64,000 nt of DNA from Mogibacterium diversum (GCF_002998925.1 NZ_CP027228.1:806001-870000), one strand, 5' to 3'; positions 8,286 to 17,758 are shown, numbered from the stretch's first letter. A program made the numbers and translations. Notes: generated from the sequence alone by a model not told the origin.

Positions 8286-8441
8286 TTAGAACTCAGCATA
8301 TGTAAATGCCGGACTGCTGAGCATGCTCCCAAACAGCGAGAACACATACAGCACAGCCATGAATATAAACATATAAAGAGTATACTTTAAAGATATCTTA
8401 TTCTTAATTTTACTTATGAGCGAATTCTGCGACTTTTTCAT
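8286..8441 (-). CDS. dltX: DltX-like microprotein of teichoic-acid D-alanylation
   Basis: A 51-residue membrane microprotein. It has a basic N-terminus (MKKSQNSLISKIKNK), one hydrophobic helix (about 20-39, YTLYMFIFMAVLYVFSLFG) and the C-terminus PAFTYAEF. DltX proteins of Bacillus and Staphylococcus have one helix and end in a conserved F-x-Y-x-x-F type motif (FIYNEF in B. subtilis, from memory) that works with the MBOAT protein DltB in moving D-alanine across the membrane. The ATG follows TAAGG by five bases and lies inside the end of dltD (32-base overlap). In bacilli dltX sits before dltA; here it is the last gene, before a terminator. The assignment rests on topology, tail motif and context. 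Confidence 0.8.
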   Translation of the reverse strand: MKKSQNSLISKIKNKISLKYTLYMFIFMAVLYVFSLFGSMLSSPAFTYAEF

Positions 8442-9570
8442 TAATCCTTACCCAACCTTCATTCCATGGATGAACTGCATCCGAAACAATGTATTTGTTA
8501 TAGCTATATTCTGTCATATTAGTGTAATCTGCACCGTATTCATTAGCGAGCTTTTGAATCTTTTGACCAACAACTACACGCTTATCAGCAGTCATACCTG
8601 TATAGTCATACCATCTACCATTTACAGGAAGTAGAATAAGTTTGACCTTAATATCATTAGCCTTAGCGATCTCGAGAAATGCTTTAAGATCGTTGTACTC
8701 TGGTGAAGTATTGTAGTTTTGATTCAAACGAACATCCTTCATCTTAGGATATACCTGTCTAAACTTATTTCTCCACACACGATTGCTCATATAGAACGGA
8801 TTATCAGCCTTGTATTCACTATCTCTATATGCCTCTTTCAAGAAACCATTCCAATTGAAATTATCTGGCGTGTACCTCTCGAATTTCTGCGGCGTTTTTT
8901 TGTTCTTCATCATAAATCTCATTGCTGCTCCAACAGTGATTTTATCTTTGTCGAAAGCATGGCGTCTCTCAAATCCATATAGGAGATTTGATTCGTCATT
9001 AAGATTTACTTTATCAATCATGCGCGCCTTCATCTGTAGGCTCTTATTCTTAGATAGCAGATGCTCTGTTCTTCTTGCAACGTATTTCTTTGTCTTGAGC
9101 GGAACATTCTTGTTCTCCATGAATGCAAAATATTCCGTCTCCGAAAACCTCAGAGCATAGTCATTTTTCTTAACACCTGAGTGTTTAAACCAGGTTGGTG
9201 AAACAAGCAATATAACTTTTTTACTCTTTAGATGTGGTTGAAGTGACCCAAGTGCAACAGTGTGGAACAGCGTCTGGTTGAACGGTCCTCCGACTGTAAC
9301 GAGTTTAACATCTGTATCCTTGAAGAAGTTCGTTGGATGGTACTGCGTCTTACGTCCATGTCTGAACTCAGATGAGCCGAGCATGAGCACCGAATCTTTT
9401 TCAAGATTTCGCGACAATGCATTGTACGACAGATCTTTATATGTGTTATACCAAGTTCCAAACTGCCCTGTGTTGTCTTTAAGATCATTATTAGCACATA
9501 TGAAATGCACAACCACTGTGAACATCGCCAGCAGCACGAGAGCCGCTACAAACGAATTTATCTTCTTCAT
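8410..9570 (-). CDS. dltD: D-alanyl-lipoteichoic acid biosynthesis protein DltD
   Basis: Membrane-anchored extracellular SGNH-type protein that takes part in D-alanine transfer to teichoic acid. The 386 residues open with one membrane anchor (about 4-26) and carry the nucleophile block VLMLGSSEFRHG, a second block VSPTWFKHSG, and the Asp-His pair in DAVHPWNEGW near the C-terminus. Length is typical. It lies 18 bases after dltC and overlaps dltX at its end. AGGAACGAAG precedes the ATG. Confidence 0.92.
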   Translation of the reverse strand: MKKINSFVAALVLLAMFTVVVHFICANNDLKDNTGQFGTWYNTYKDLSYNALSRNLEKDSVLMLGSSEFRHGRKTQYHPTNFFKDTDVKLVTVGGPFNQTLFHTVALGSLQPHLKSKKVILLVSPTWFKHSGVKKNDYALRFSETEYFAFMENKNVPLKTKKYVARRTEHLLSKNKSLQMKARMIDKVNLNDESNLLYGFERRHAFDKDKITVGAAMRFMMKNKKTPQKFERYTPDNFNWNGFLKEAYRDSEYKADNPFYMSNRVWRNKFRQVYPKMKDVRLNQNYNTSPEYNDLKAFLEIAKANDIKVKLILLPVNGRWYDYTGMTADKRVVVGQKIQKLANEYGADYTNMTEYSYNKYIVSDAVHPWNEGWVRINEKVAEFAHK

Positions 9571-9588
9571 CTTATCTTCGTTCCTGTC

Positions 9589-9828
9589 TTATTCCCCTAG
9601 AATTCTTGCTGAAACTGTTTCTATAATCTTGTTTGGTGTATCCATCTGCTCTCTTGTAAATTCAGATGGCGATAAAACAACTCCATATTCATCCTGAATA
9701 TCTAACAAGAGGCTAACGTAATCGAGCGAATCAATTAAATCTTCCTCCAGTAAATTGATATCTGGATTTTCCTTTACAATTTCATCTCCGCAAATATTCT
9801 CAATGATGTCTAGTAGCTTATCTCTCAT
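9589..9828 (-). CDS. dltC: D-alanyl carrier protein DltC
   Basis: A 79-residue acyl-carrier-type protein that holds D-alanine as a thioester on 4'-phosphopantetheine. The attachment serine is Ser34 in LIDSLDYVSLL, the DSL motif of carrier proteins. It receives D-alanine from DltA and passes it to the DltB/DltD/DltX membrane machinery. GGAGG precedes the ATG. A 123-base AT-rich gap separates it from dltB, where I see no convincing promoter. Confidence 0.95.
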   Translation of the reverse strand: MRDKLLDIIENICGDEIVKENPDINLLEEDLIDSLDYVSLLLDIQDEYGVVLSPSEFTREQMDTPNKIIETVSARILGE

Positions 9829-9951
9829 GATAATTTCCTCCTAATTTTAGCTATGTTTTAAATACTTTTTTATTTTAATTATTATTGCGTTTTCAGTGTT
9901 TCTATTTTTTCTGATTCTTTAATTATGCGATCAAAATTTATTTACACATAC

Positions 9952-11121
9952 CTAGCCTTGATTCGAAAGTAAGATCCCTAGTCTTCCGGAGAAGATGAAG
10001 AATCCGAACATAACGAGGTGAAGCGTAATGAACCAAGATACTCCTATAAACCACTTATCTTTTTTATGCGCCTTATAGAATTTCGATTTCTTTTGGAATA
10101 TCTCGCATGCAGATAATAACACTCCGTGATATAGACCGTAAACGATGTAGTTTAGCTCAAGCCCATGCCATACACCCATGACAAACATGTTAATCATGAA
10201 TGCGATTGTGGCAATCACAAGCTTGTTCTTAATCTTGCGAGTTCTGACTAGTGCCATTGTGATTCTAGAGAAAAGAAAATCTCTAAACCAGAACGACAGT
10301 GTCATATGCCAGCGATTCCAAAATTCCTTGATATCTTTACTCACAAACGGAGCGTTGAAGTTCTCAGGCGTTCTAACTCCGAATATGTAGCTGGCTCCTA
10401 TAGCCATATTGCTGTATCCGGCAAAATCAAAGAACAGGTATACTCCGTATATATAGAAGTAAATCGCTATCGAGTACCATGTTCCTCCAGTTCCAAAGTA
10501 GTTCATAACCGTGTAGAAACATGCTGCAATTACCATCTTGTAAACCATGCCCTTGAGTATCTTGTATATGCCTTCTCCTAAAAGCTCTAGATACTCATCT
10601 CTAGGAATGATTTTATCTATATCCTCATCAAATCTTCTGCTTCTATCAATAGGACCAGATGTGATAGCGGGGAAAAACAGCAGTAGGTATATGAAGTTTG
10701 AGGTCTTAAAGTCTTTTATAACTCCATCATATATCTCGATTACCATCTGAGTAGACTTGAACGTCATGTATGACAAGCCTAAGAATGCAAAGATATGGTA
10801 CTTATTACCAGTCAGGCCCAGGATTTTATAAATTGTGAGCGGAGCTAAACTCGCTAACAAAAATATCCTATACTGCCATGTTACTCTACCCTTCTTAGTT
10901 CTTAGCTCAAGATATATGCGTACAACAGCATATTCTATAACCGTGTACAGCCCTAGATTGAAGAGAGCATTTAGATTGCTACCCATCGACAGCCATACGA
11001 ACACAAATGTTACGAACATACCGTACCACTTGAGTGACTTCTCCCTGCAACCTAGATATATTGCAGGAATCGACAGACCCGCTAACCATATAAAGAAGCT
11101 ATTGTCTGTAAAAAGCTGCAT
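9952..11121 (-). CDS. dltB: MBOAT D-alanyl transfer protein DltB
   Basis: Polytopic membrane O-acyltransferase of 389 residues with about ten to eleven membrane segments. It carries the MBOAT landmarks EFWNRWHMTLSFWFRDFLF (His272) and the catalytic His319 in GVWHG. It moves the D-alanyl group from DltC to the outside of the membrane. The ATG follows the dltA stop codon with no gap, a sign of coupled translation. Confidence 0.95.
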   Translation of the reverse strand: MQLFTDNSFFIWLAGLSIPAIYLGCREKSLKWYGMFVTFVFVWLSMGSNLNALFNLGLYTVIEYAVVRIYLELRTKKGRVTWQYRIFLLASLAPLTIYKILGLTGNKYHIFAFLGLSYMTFKSTQMVIEIYDGVIKDFKTSNFIYLLLFFPAITSGPIDRSRRFDEDIDKIIPRDEYLELLGEGIYKILKGMVYKMVIAACFYTVMNYFGTGGTWYSIAIYFYIYGVYLFFDFAGYSNMAIGASYIFGVRTPENFNAPFVSKDIKEFWNRWHMTLSFWFRDFLFSRITMALVRTRKIKNKLVIATIAFMINMFVMGVWHGLELNYIVYGLYHGVLLSACEIFQKKSKFYKAHKKDKWFIGVSWFITLHLVMFGFFIFSGRLGILLSNQG

Positions 11122-12639
11122 CTATACCAACTCCTCCAATTTCTTTCTATCTGCCTTACCGTTATTAGTAAGTGGCATCTTGTCTATAAACTTTACACGC
11201 TTTGGGACCATGTAGCTAGGCAAAAATGATTTTAACGTTTCGCGCACATATTTTCTGCCACTATAGTCATCAGCGATGATATCTCCTTCTCTTACAACAA
11301 ATGCTGTTAAGCTTTCAACCTTTCCCTCATGTCTCTTTGGAATAACCGCCGCAGCTGCAACTCCTTCAATATTCGTAAGGTTAGACTCAATATCTCCAAG
11401 CTCTATTCTATACCCATGCAGCTTAACCTGATGGTCGATTCTGCCATCGCAGAATAGCATGCCTGACTCATCGTAGTGCCCTGTATCGCCTGTTCTATAA
11501 GCCCTAACCATATCCTTAGGATTTTCACTAAGAGATCCGGCCTCAGCCATGAAGAAGACCTTATCAGTTCTCTCCTTGTCCTTATAGTATCCTGAGCTTA
11601 CTGAATCTCCGACGATTATCATTTCGCTGTTCTCTGGATCAATTCTAATCTCGGTTCCTGGCTTAGGAAGCCCGATAGGAAGTGCGCCTTCTCTAGCGAT
11701 AACCTCATCTGTGATATCAACCTCTGTCACGCATACGGTCGATTCTGTCGGTCCATATGTATTGATTACCTTAGCATGTGGAAATCTAGATCTTAGCTGC
11801 TTTGCCGTATCTTTAGTAAGAACCTCTCCGCAGAACAGGAACGCCTTGATGCTTCCAAAATTTTCCTCGCTAAAATCAGCTTCTCCAAGGCACATATCAG
11901 AAAAGGAAGGAGTAGATACCCAGTATTCGATATCGGACGATGCAATATACTTTAGCATCTCCGGCATATCCTGCTGTAATCCCTTATCTAGCGCAATAAT
12001 TGTCGATCCAGTTGCGAGTCCAGTGTACAAATCCATTACAGATAGGTCAAAAGAAAAGGGAGCTTGATTTAAAAATCTAGTAGCCTCTGGAATTCCGCCT
12101 GAAAGTGTAACTGACCATTTTAAGTAGTTGTTAAGCGCATCAGCTGGGATTTTAACGCCCTTAGGCTTTCCTGTGCTTCCAGATGTAAATATTATGTAAT
12201 ACGTCTCATCACCTGACACAGGCTCGTTATCATCATAAGAGGTGTCACTTTCAAGAATAGTATCGAGTTTTTCTCTACCCACAATCTCGTACTTATCATC
12301 TATATCAATCATCTCTTCGTGCTGTACAACTATTACAATCTCATTATCTATAGCTGATGCAATATCGCTCACCCTCTCCCTAGGGTTGCCTATATCTACT
12401 GGACAATACGCATGACCCGATCTCACACATGCGAGAAAAGCAACGAGCATATCAGGATGCTTGTGTCCATAGACCATAATAGGTTCGCGATTTCCCTCTA
12501 GTCTATTCGATATGTAGCTAGCAAGTGCTGATGACTTTTTCCAAAGTTCGCCATATGTCATCTTGCCATCTCTCGAGCTAAACACCAAGCGATCAGGTGT
12601 TTCTATAGCAGTGCTCTTAATCTTTGCTATGATATCCAT
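11122..12639 (-). CDS. dltA: D-alanine--D-alanyl carrier protein ligase DltA
   Basis: Adenylating enzyme of 505 residues that activates D-alanine with ATP and loads it onto DltC. It shows the phosphate loop FTSGSTGKPKG (151-161), the core motifs YGPTE and YRTGD, the hinge region HGYRIELGDIES, and the C-terminal NGKADRKK with the catalytic lysine near 495. First gene of the dltABCD-X operon; GGAGG precedes the ATG. The operon reduces the negative charge of the envelope and so usually raises resistance to cationic peptides. The 200 bases upstream are AT-rich; no promoter stands out. Confidence 0.95.
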   Translation of the reverse strand: MDIIAKIKSTAIETPDRLVFSSRDGKMTYGELWKKSSALASYISNRLEGNREPIMVYGHKHPDMLVAFLACVRSGHAYCPVDIGNPRERVSDIASAIDNEIVIVVQHEEMIDIDDKYEIVGREKLDTILESDTSYDDNEPVSGDETYYIIFTSGSTGKPKGVKIPADALNNYLKWSVTLSGGIPEATRFLNQAPFSFDLSVMDLYTGLATGSTIIALDKGLQQDMPEMLKYIASSDIEYWVSTPSFSDMCLGEADFSEENFGSIKAFLFCGEVLTKDTAKQLRSRFPHAKVINTYGPTESTVCVTEVDITDEVIAREGALPIGLPKPGTEIRIDPENSEMIIVGDSVSSGYYKDKERTDKVFFMAEAGSLSENPKDMVRAYRTGDTGHYDESGMLFCDGRIDHQVKLHGYRIELGDIESNLTNIEGVAAAAVIPKRHEGKVESLTAFVVREGDIIADDYSGRKYVRETLKSFLPSYMVPKRVKFIDKMPLTNNGKADRKKLEELV

Positions 12640-12840
12640 ATCGTACCTCCATTACTCCTTTGTTATTATAAATTTTATATAAATCGCATTAAATGACTGG
12701 GAAGAAATTATTAAATAAAAATTAAGATTGGAATTTCTTGGTTTTTATACTTATACAATGCTTGTTCTCATTAAAAAATGAGATGCAATGCAGCACCCCA
12801 TTTTGGTCAGCAATGTTCGAATGCTCTTACCAGCATCATT

Positions 12841-13452
12841 CTATTTCTTAACGATTTTAGCGTATAGAAGTTTCGATTCGAGGTCTATTTCTTTGACGTG
12901 TTCACCAAGTGACTCTCCAGTTAACTTCTTGTACTCTGTCTCCGAATTAACGCCCTTCTCCTTGAGAATCCCCTTCTCAGCTTTATCTATCTCGGTCTTA
13001 CTTACTGATACCCGTTTTTTCTCTGCGATGGCATGGAGCACTAGCTTAGCTTTCACATTCGCTTTTGCCATCTCTTCAACCTGTTTATCAAACTGGGGCT
13101 GTGTCAAATCCGCTTCTTTTAGATACTCAGTCATGGTCATATCATATTCTTTGATGCGCTTCCTATACTGATTCTTAATGTTATTAATTTCTATTGATAA
13201 CTGAACCTTTGGGTATTTGATCACCCTTGTATTCTTAACAAGCGCTTGCCACTCTTGCTCCGTGAGCGTCTTCTCCTTTGGCATCCTGAATTCTACATAC
13301 TTCTCGGAGTTAATGAGATCGTATCCTGTGTATCTGGTAACAGTGAACATAAATAATGCGACATCTATGATGATAAAGATAAGTAATCCGATAAGAAGCT
13401 TCTGCTTACGAGTATATCTCTTATGCGGGCTATTACCTTTAGATGACGACAT
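12841..13452 (-). CDS. Membrane-anchored trigger-factor/SurA-like domain protein
   Basis: A 203-residue protein with a cytoplasmic basic N-terminus, one membrane anchor (about 22-44, LLIGLLIFIIIDVALFMF) and an extracellular helical part. The stretch from about 110 to 165 (MTMTEYLKEADLTQPQFDK, then KAKLVLHAIAEKKRVSVS) resembles the peptide-binding C-terminal domain of trigger factor and SurA. No PPIase domain is present, so a holdase role outside the membrane is the best inference. The ATG at 13452 is chosen because AGGAGG lies nine bases upstream; a GTG two codons earlier is too close. It overlaps the muramidase gene by 14 bases, so the two are probably coupled. Confidence 0.6.
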   Translation of the reverse strand: MSSSKGNSPHKRYTRKQKLLIGLLIFIIIDVALFMFTVTRYTGYDLINSEKYVEFRMPKEKTLTEQEWQALVKNTRVIKYPKVQLSIEINNIKNQYRKRIKEYDMTMTEYLKEADLTQPQFDKQVEEMAKANVKAKLVLHAIAEKKRVSVSKTEIDKAEKGILKEKGVNSETEYKKLTGESLGEHVKEIDLESKLLYAKIVKK

Positions 13453-14878
13453 CGTCACTTACCTCCTCATTGATCTCTTTAAACTTATCGCTATTTAATA
13501 GAGACTGTCCGCCGAGCTTGTAATCAGCCTCTACAGAGCCATCGATAATTTCGTATTTCTGCGAGTTATCCGGTGTAACTAGACCGTATATGTCTTTTCC
13601 CAGAACAGAAGATACTCTTATCTGCTTAGGCGTTCCATCTATAACATACTCAGTCTTGCCATCAGTCATCACTGACTCCCACTCATCAGAATCACTATTC
13701 CTGTATTCAATCCTATAGTTGTCTACTCTGCCACTTGCAGGTGTAAACTTCACGCTTGTCTTTCCACCCTTCACGCTTGTTACTACTTTAGATGGTTCAA
13801 GTTCATTGGAATTAAGGATATCTTCATCACCTATTTGAAACGGTATAACCTCGGTATAACCAATGTAATCGCCCTTTCCTTTAACTAGCGCATATGCCGT
13901 CCCAGTATTAACATTATCAATATATGAAACGGTATAATCCTGGTTTAACGTTAGTGATTTTCCATTATCAGTAAGATTAACATTGATTGTAACAGGACTG
14001 CCCGTGTACTTAAGCATGTCATTAGATGCCTCTGCGTTAAGACCCGGATTGCCTGCTTTTGTGGCTTTCTTATCCACATACATAACGTCATAATCCACTT
14101 TACCCTTGATACCATTCACTCTTCCAGTGCTTGTAAATTGCCACATCGTATAGTCAGATGATGCAGAGAGATTGCTCGCATAATGAGCAACCCAGACCTC
14201 GTTTGAGTTATTCACAAGACTTGTAGTATCCACTCCAGTAGTACTTCCTGCGAGAGATGTTGAAAGATAAATCGAAGCAGGATATCCCTGCGATCGGCAG
14301 TAGGACAAAAAAGCATCCGCAACTGCGGTCATTCGCTTCTTTGCGTACTCGCTTCCATTTGCACGCCAAGAAGTATATGCGTTGTCAAATCTGCCATCGG
14401 AAAATTCTAGATCCATGACGAGCGGGAGTTCTAGATCATACTTCTTAGCAAGCGCAACGAGCTTCTTAGCTTCAGCAACAGCTTCATCTTCGTTCGTGGC
14501 CTGAGAATACCAGTATACTCCTCGTGCGATGCCTGCTGCCTTTGCTCCTTCCATATTCACATCGAATTTAGAATCCGTCTTCAAATCAAAATTTGACGAT
14601 GTGGTGGCTCCAGCTCTAATAAATGCATAGTTTACTCCATCATCCTTTACAGCATTCCAGTCGATACTGCCTTGCCATTCGGATACATCGATGCCGAGAA
14701 ATTCATAATACCCCTCTCTATCCGGCGGTGTGCTTGGTAGGGAAGTGCCTGCAAATACCGAACTAGAAGCAAAAAACACCAACAGAAATAAAGCCACTAT
14801 CAAGGAAGCTATACGGGCCGAGATAGCAGGCGTATAATTTTTATCTATCAACTTGTCTTCTTTGGTGCTTAAATTCAT
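13439..14878 (-). CDS. GH25 muramidase (lysozyme), membrane-anchored or secreted
   Basis: A 479-residue cell-wall hydrolase. Residues 19-44 form a hydrophobic signal/anchor ending in SSVFAG. The glycoside hydrolase 25 domain (about 60-265) has GIDVSEWQG (Asp64) and the catalytic DxE pair Asp156/Glu158 in LPLVMDLEFSD. Two beta-rich segments follow: about 275-355, and a fibronectin-III-like part about 365-455 (PSKVVTSVKGGKTSVKFTP). It would cleave the MurNAc-GlcNAc bond of peptidoglycan. The gene is followed with overlap by the trigger-factor-like protein, which may assist its folding outside the membrane (inference). Confidence 0.85.
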   Translation of the reverse strand: MNLSTKEDKLIDKNYTPAISARIASLIVALFLLVFFASSSVFAGTSLPSTPPDREGYYEFLGIDVSEWQGSIDWNAVKDDGVNYAFIRAGATTSSNFDLKTDSKFDVNMEGAKAAGIARGVYWYSQATNEDEAVAEAKKLVALAKKYDLELPLVMDLEFSDGRFDNAYTSWRANGSEYAKKRMTAVADAFLSYCRSQGYPASIYLSTSLAGSTTGVDTTSLVNNSNEVWVAHYASNLSASSDYTMWQFTSTGRVNGIKGKVDYDVMYVDKKATKAGNPGLNAEASNDMLKYTGSPVTINVNLTDNGKSLTLNQDYTVSYIDNVNTGTAYALVKGKGDYIGYTEVIPFQIGDEDILNSNELEPSKVVTSVKGGKTSVKFTPASGRVDNYRIEYRNSDSDEWESVMTDGKTEYVIDGTPKQIRVSSVLGKDIYGLVTPDNSQKYEIIDGSVEADYKLGGQSLLNSDKFKEINEEVSDDVVI

Positions 14879-14949
14879 TAAAGTCTCTCTTTATATGTCT
14901 CTTTTATGCATCGCTTGAAATAACAGCCTTGGAATAATGAATATCCTAA

Positions 14950-14977
14950 AAAATAAATGCGGGTGATGAACACCCAC
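14950..14977 (-). terminator. Terminator after the Nudix gene
   Basis: On the minus strand TGGGTG-TTCAT-CACCCG forms a six-base-pair hairpin (GC-rich core 14961-14975) followed by CATTTATTTTTT. It separates the Nudix hydrolase from the muramidase gene. Confidence 0.5.
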
Positions 14978-15130
14978 ATCAACTTTTAATTTATTATAGC
15001 ATAATCTTTATTTGTACTGTGTGAAAAGTCTATGCAAATACTGTAATATTTATTTTAAAATAAGAATTTTGATTCGAAACTGCACTAATATACTTTTAGA
15101 TATATACTCAATCAGAACTGTAGTTCACCA

Positions 15131-15751
15131 TTATTTAAGGTATCCACCTCGCTTTATTTTCTCTATAAAATCGTTTACTATGCCGGCAGTAAGTCCCCAT
15201 ATATTTCTACCCTCATGATGGTAGAAATATATGGTTCTATAGCTAGAATCCCAGGCGTAGGCTTTCCCTCCCTCGATTCTATCATAGGGAAAGCCTTCGA
15301 CTGGTACGCTCCTCATCGCTACGTCATAGCGTTCTGGCTGATTCTCTAAAAAGAACGCAAGCGGCACCGTGAAGACTTCAGCTACTTCATCAGATGAGAA
15401 AGTATATTCATAGTCCCTAAGAAGCCCAACAACAGGCTGCAAGGTGCCGCCCGAATATATGTTCACTACATCGAGCTCGTCCAGAACTTCGATGCTAGAT
15501 GGGGCGATGAGGAGCTCCTCGCTCGCCTCTCTGATTGCAGCATGCGCAGGAGGCTCGCCCTCCATGGTGCTGCCGCCAGGAAAACATATCTCACCTGGCT
15601 GCCGCCTCAGATTCCTGGCACGCACCTCAAACAATACAGATAGCCCGTGCGGAGTCTCTATTATAGGTATCAGTACACCGAAACTCTTAGCGGTAGACTC
15701 CGCCCCAGGATCATCAATTAATGATTTTTTTAATCTCTCTATTTCATTCAT
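15131..15751 (-). CDS. Nudix hydrolase, CoA pyrophosphatase type
   Basis: A 206-residue Nudix hydrolase. It has the Nudix box from about 74 to 96 (GGSTMEGEPPAHAAIREASE, with Glu-Glu continuing) and the preceding LRRQPGEICFPGG, which matches the CoA-pyrophosphatase (NudL/YeaB) signature that specifies CoA and its derivatives. The likely reaction splits CoA to 3',5'-ADP and 4'-phosphopantetheine. The ribosome site is weak (TCTGGGT). It stands alone, with a terminator behind it. Confidence 0.85.
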   Translation of the reverse strand: MNEIERLKKSLIDDPGAESTAKSFGVLIPIIETPHGLSVLFEVRARNLRRQPGEICFPGGSTMEGEPPAHAAIREASEELLIAPSSIEVLDELDVVNIYSGGTLQPVVGLLRDYEYTFSSDEVAEVFTVPLAFFLENQPERYDVAMRSVPVEGFPYDRIEGGKAYAWDSSYRTIYFYHHEGRNIWGLTAGIVNDFIEKIKRGGYLK

Positions 15752-15890
15752 ACCCAGATTATATTTATCTTTCTTTTATTTCAGCTAGTCACATGCTTTG
15801 AACTATCGTTCCTGTATATGCTATTTAAGCAATTATATATTCATCCATTTAGGATAACAACTCAATCTGATTTTTTCACTACTTATAAAA

Positions 15891-15919
15891 GAGGCGAAGC
15901 AGCGCTGCTGCTTCGCCTC
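15891..15919 (-). terminator. Terminator of the HPr-kinase-like gene
   Basis: A perfect 13-base stem GAGGCGAAGCAGC / GCTGCTTCGCCTC with a GCT loop, followed on the minus strand by TTTTATAAG. It starts 26 bases after the stop codon at 15945. Confidence 0.85.
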
Positions 15920-15944
15920 ATATTTTCTAAAATCTACACTGCGA

Positions 15945-17639
15945 TTAGTTCTCTTCTATAAATCTTAGAAGCTCCTCTGCACCTTTAACGATGCTCTCTC
16001 TATCCTCTGGATCTCTACCGAGGTGAGTGTATACCTCTCCGATAAATACGCCGTTATCCTTCAGGCACTCATACACCTTGTCGATAATTGGGTCGCAGAT
16101 ATCTTGCTGCTGCATCGGGCCGAATGGGTTAGCAAAGTAAGTGGTGGATAGTCCAACTTCCTGAGTGGTACCCTTCGCCATTCTCTTACCCTCAACAAAT
16201 ACAGTCTTTGCATCATCGAGGTTTTCGAACTCATGCAGTCCGAGATCCTCATCATAGTTATTTGCATAAGCAAATAAATCTACGTGATGATTTTCTGTAA
16301 CTACTGAATAAGGAGCTGCTGGCGTAATAACTCTCGCATTAGATAAATCTGGGTTAAAGAATATAGATCTATTCATATCACGATAAGGTGTACCTGGATC
16401 GAGGTCATCAAGTCTTACAAACGCACCTATTTCAGTACCCTTTGCGTATACTGTACCATCTTCAACATGGAATGTTCCCATGTCGTCAAACACGATTTCT
16501 ATATTCTTAATCTTCTCATTACCAAGCGACTTTAGAGCTTCAATAGTCTCAGACTTTCCAGCTCCTGAATCTCCCATGAGGCAGATACCCTTGCTCTTTC
16601 CGTTCTTGAGAGTAATATTTACAAACGCACCGTGAATTGGCAGCCACCCCTTCTGCATCATCGCAACGTTATGGAGCGTTAGAACGGTCTTCTTCATATA
16701 TCCGAAGTAAGAGATCTTCTCGTTATATGTAACCGATCCTACCCAGATATTCTCCTCTTCATCGTGGTAGAATGTGCATGCATTCTTGCCATCATCGTTG
16801 CCGAAAATCAGCACACAGTCAGGTTTCTTCGAAGCCTCCTTCTTGGATGCAAGCTCAAATAGGTTAGCTAGCGATACTCCATTTGACATAAAATCTCTGT
16901 GGAAGTAAACGAAAACTGTGAGATCTCCAACCTTGGCTGGGAAGCAGAAGAATTCATCACTATTGCCCTTAAATGTATCTAGTGGATTCTCATATACCTG
17001 CTGGAATGCCCACTCACGTTTGTTCGACTTAGGATGCAGAATCATCGGTGTACGGAGCATGATTGAGTCTATGAACTTAACCTTTCTCAAGGACTCATAT
17101 CGTGCACCTAGTTTAAACGATTCATTTTTATATAGGGACAGAGCTGCATTAGTTCCTGCAGGCTGCTGACGATATATCTTGTTTGCACGACCCATTAGAG
17201 TTTCTTCGATGCGTCTATATGTAGCCATTATAAGCTGGTTATGAGAAGAATCAGCATGTACAAATGTTGTTGAGCTCGATTCTCTTCTTCTATCTGTTGT
17301 AACTGAATACCTCTCGTGAGCCTTCCAGAAGTCATACATGCCTTCGACGAACGAAAGTGCTGACGTTCTATCTTCAATGTACGGTGATTCAATCTCCTCT
17401 GCAGAAAAAACTAATGTCTGACGTGCAAATGTAGATAGCGCCTCGATAGCCGTCTGTAGCGACTTACCCTGCGTTGCCCAATTATAAAGCTTTGAGTCAG
17501 TCTCTTCGAGATGAGCTATATAACTCTGCATAAACACTTTGAATTCTTTAGACTTAATAACCTCTAGACTAGTCTCTGGGTATACTAAATCGAAGTTCAA
17601 AATGACTTCATTATCGTTTAGATAAATTCTATCTTTCAT
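15945..17639 (-). CDS. HPr-kinase/PEPCK-like P-loop protein of unknown role
   Basis: A 564-residue protein I cannot assign to a defined enzyme. The C-terminal half has the P-loop GDSGAGKSETIEALKSLG (356-373) preceded by HGAFVNI and followed by IVFDDMGTF, closely like HPr kinase/phosphorylase (GDSGxGKSE then IADD) and more loosely like ATP-dependent PEP carboxykinase, which shares that fold. The N-terminal 330 residues have no motif I know and are not the HprK N-domain. It is about 1.8 times the length of HprK. A TTGAAA-N17-TACAGT promoter candidate lies upstream and a strong terminator downstream, so it is monocistronic. It could be a protein kinase, a diverged PEPCK or a metabolite sensor. 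Confidence 0.55.
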   Translation of the reverse strand: MKDRIYLNDNEVILNFDLVYPETSLEVIKSKEFKVFMQSYIAHLEETDSKLYNWATQGKSLQTAIEALSTFARQTLVFSAEEIESPYIEDRTSALSFVEGMYDFWKAHERYSVTTDRRRESSSTTFVHADSSHNQLIMATYRRIEETLMGRANKIYRQQPAGTNAALSLYKNESFKLGARYESLRKVKFIDSIMLRTPMILHPKSNKREWAFQQVYENPLDTFKGNSDEFFCFPAKVGDLTVFVYFHRDFMSNGVSLANLFELASKKEASKKPDCVLIFGNDDGKNACTFYHDEEENIWVGSVTYNEKISYFGYMKKTVLTLHNVAMMQKGWLPIHGAFVNITLKNGKSKGICLMGDSGAGKSETIEALKSLGNEKIKNIEIVFDDMGTFHVEDGTVYAKGTEIGAFVRLDDLDPGTPYRDMNRSIFFNPDLSNARVITPAAPYSVVTENHHVDLFAYANNYDEDLGLHEFENLDDAKTVFVEGKRMAKGTTQEVGLSTTYFANPFGPMQQQDICDPIIDKVYECLKDNGVFIGEVYTHLGRDPEDRESIVKGAEELLRFIEEN

Positions 17640-17758
17640 TACTACACCTTTTTCTAAAAAATTTTTATCATTACAATGGTTTAACTACATCTAACTGTAG
17701 CATTTTTTGTAAATTCTTTCAATACGTATGTATTATTTTTATTGATTTCTAACAAATT

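Noticed and set aside
9829..9951. Internal promoter between dltB and dltC
   Set aside because: The gap is very AT-rich, but no -35/-10 pair with proper spacing was found.
12766..12783. Hairpin CTCATT/AATGAG upstream of dltA as terminator
   Set aside because: The stem is short and AT-rich and no T-run follows in either direction.
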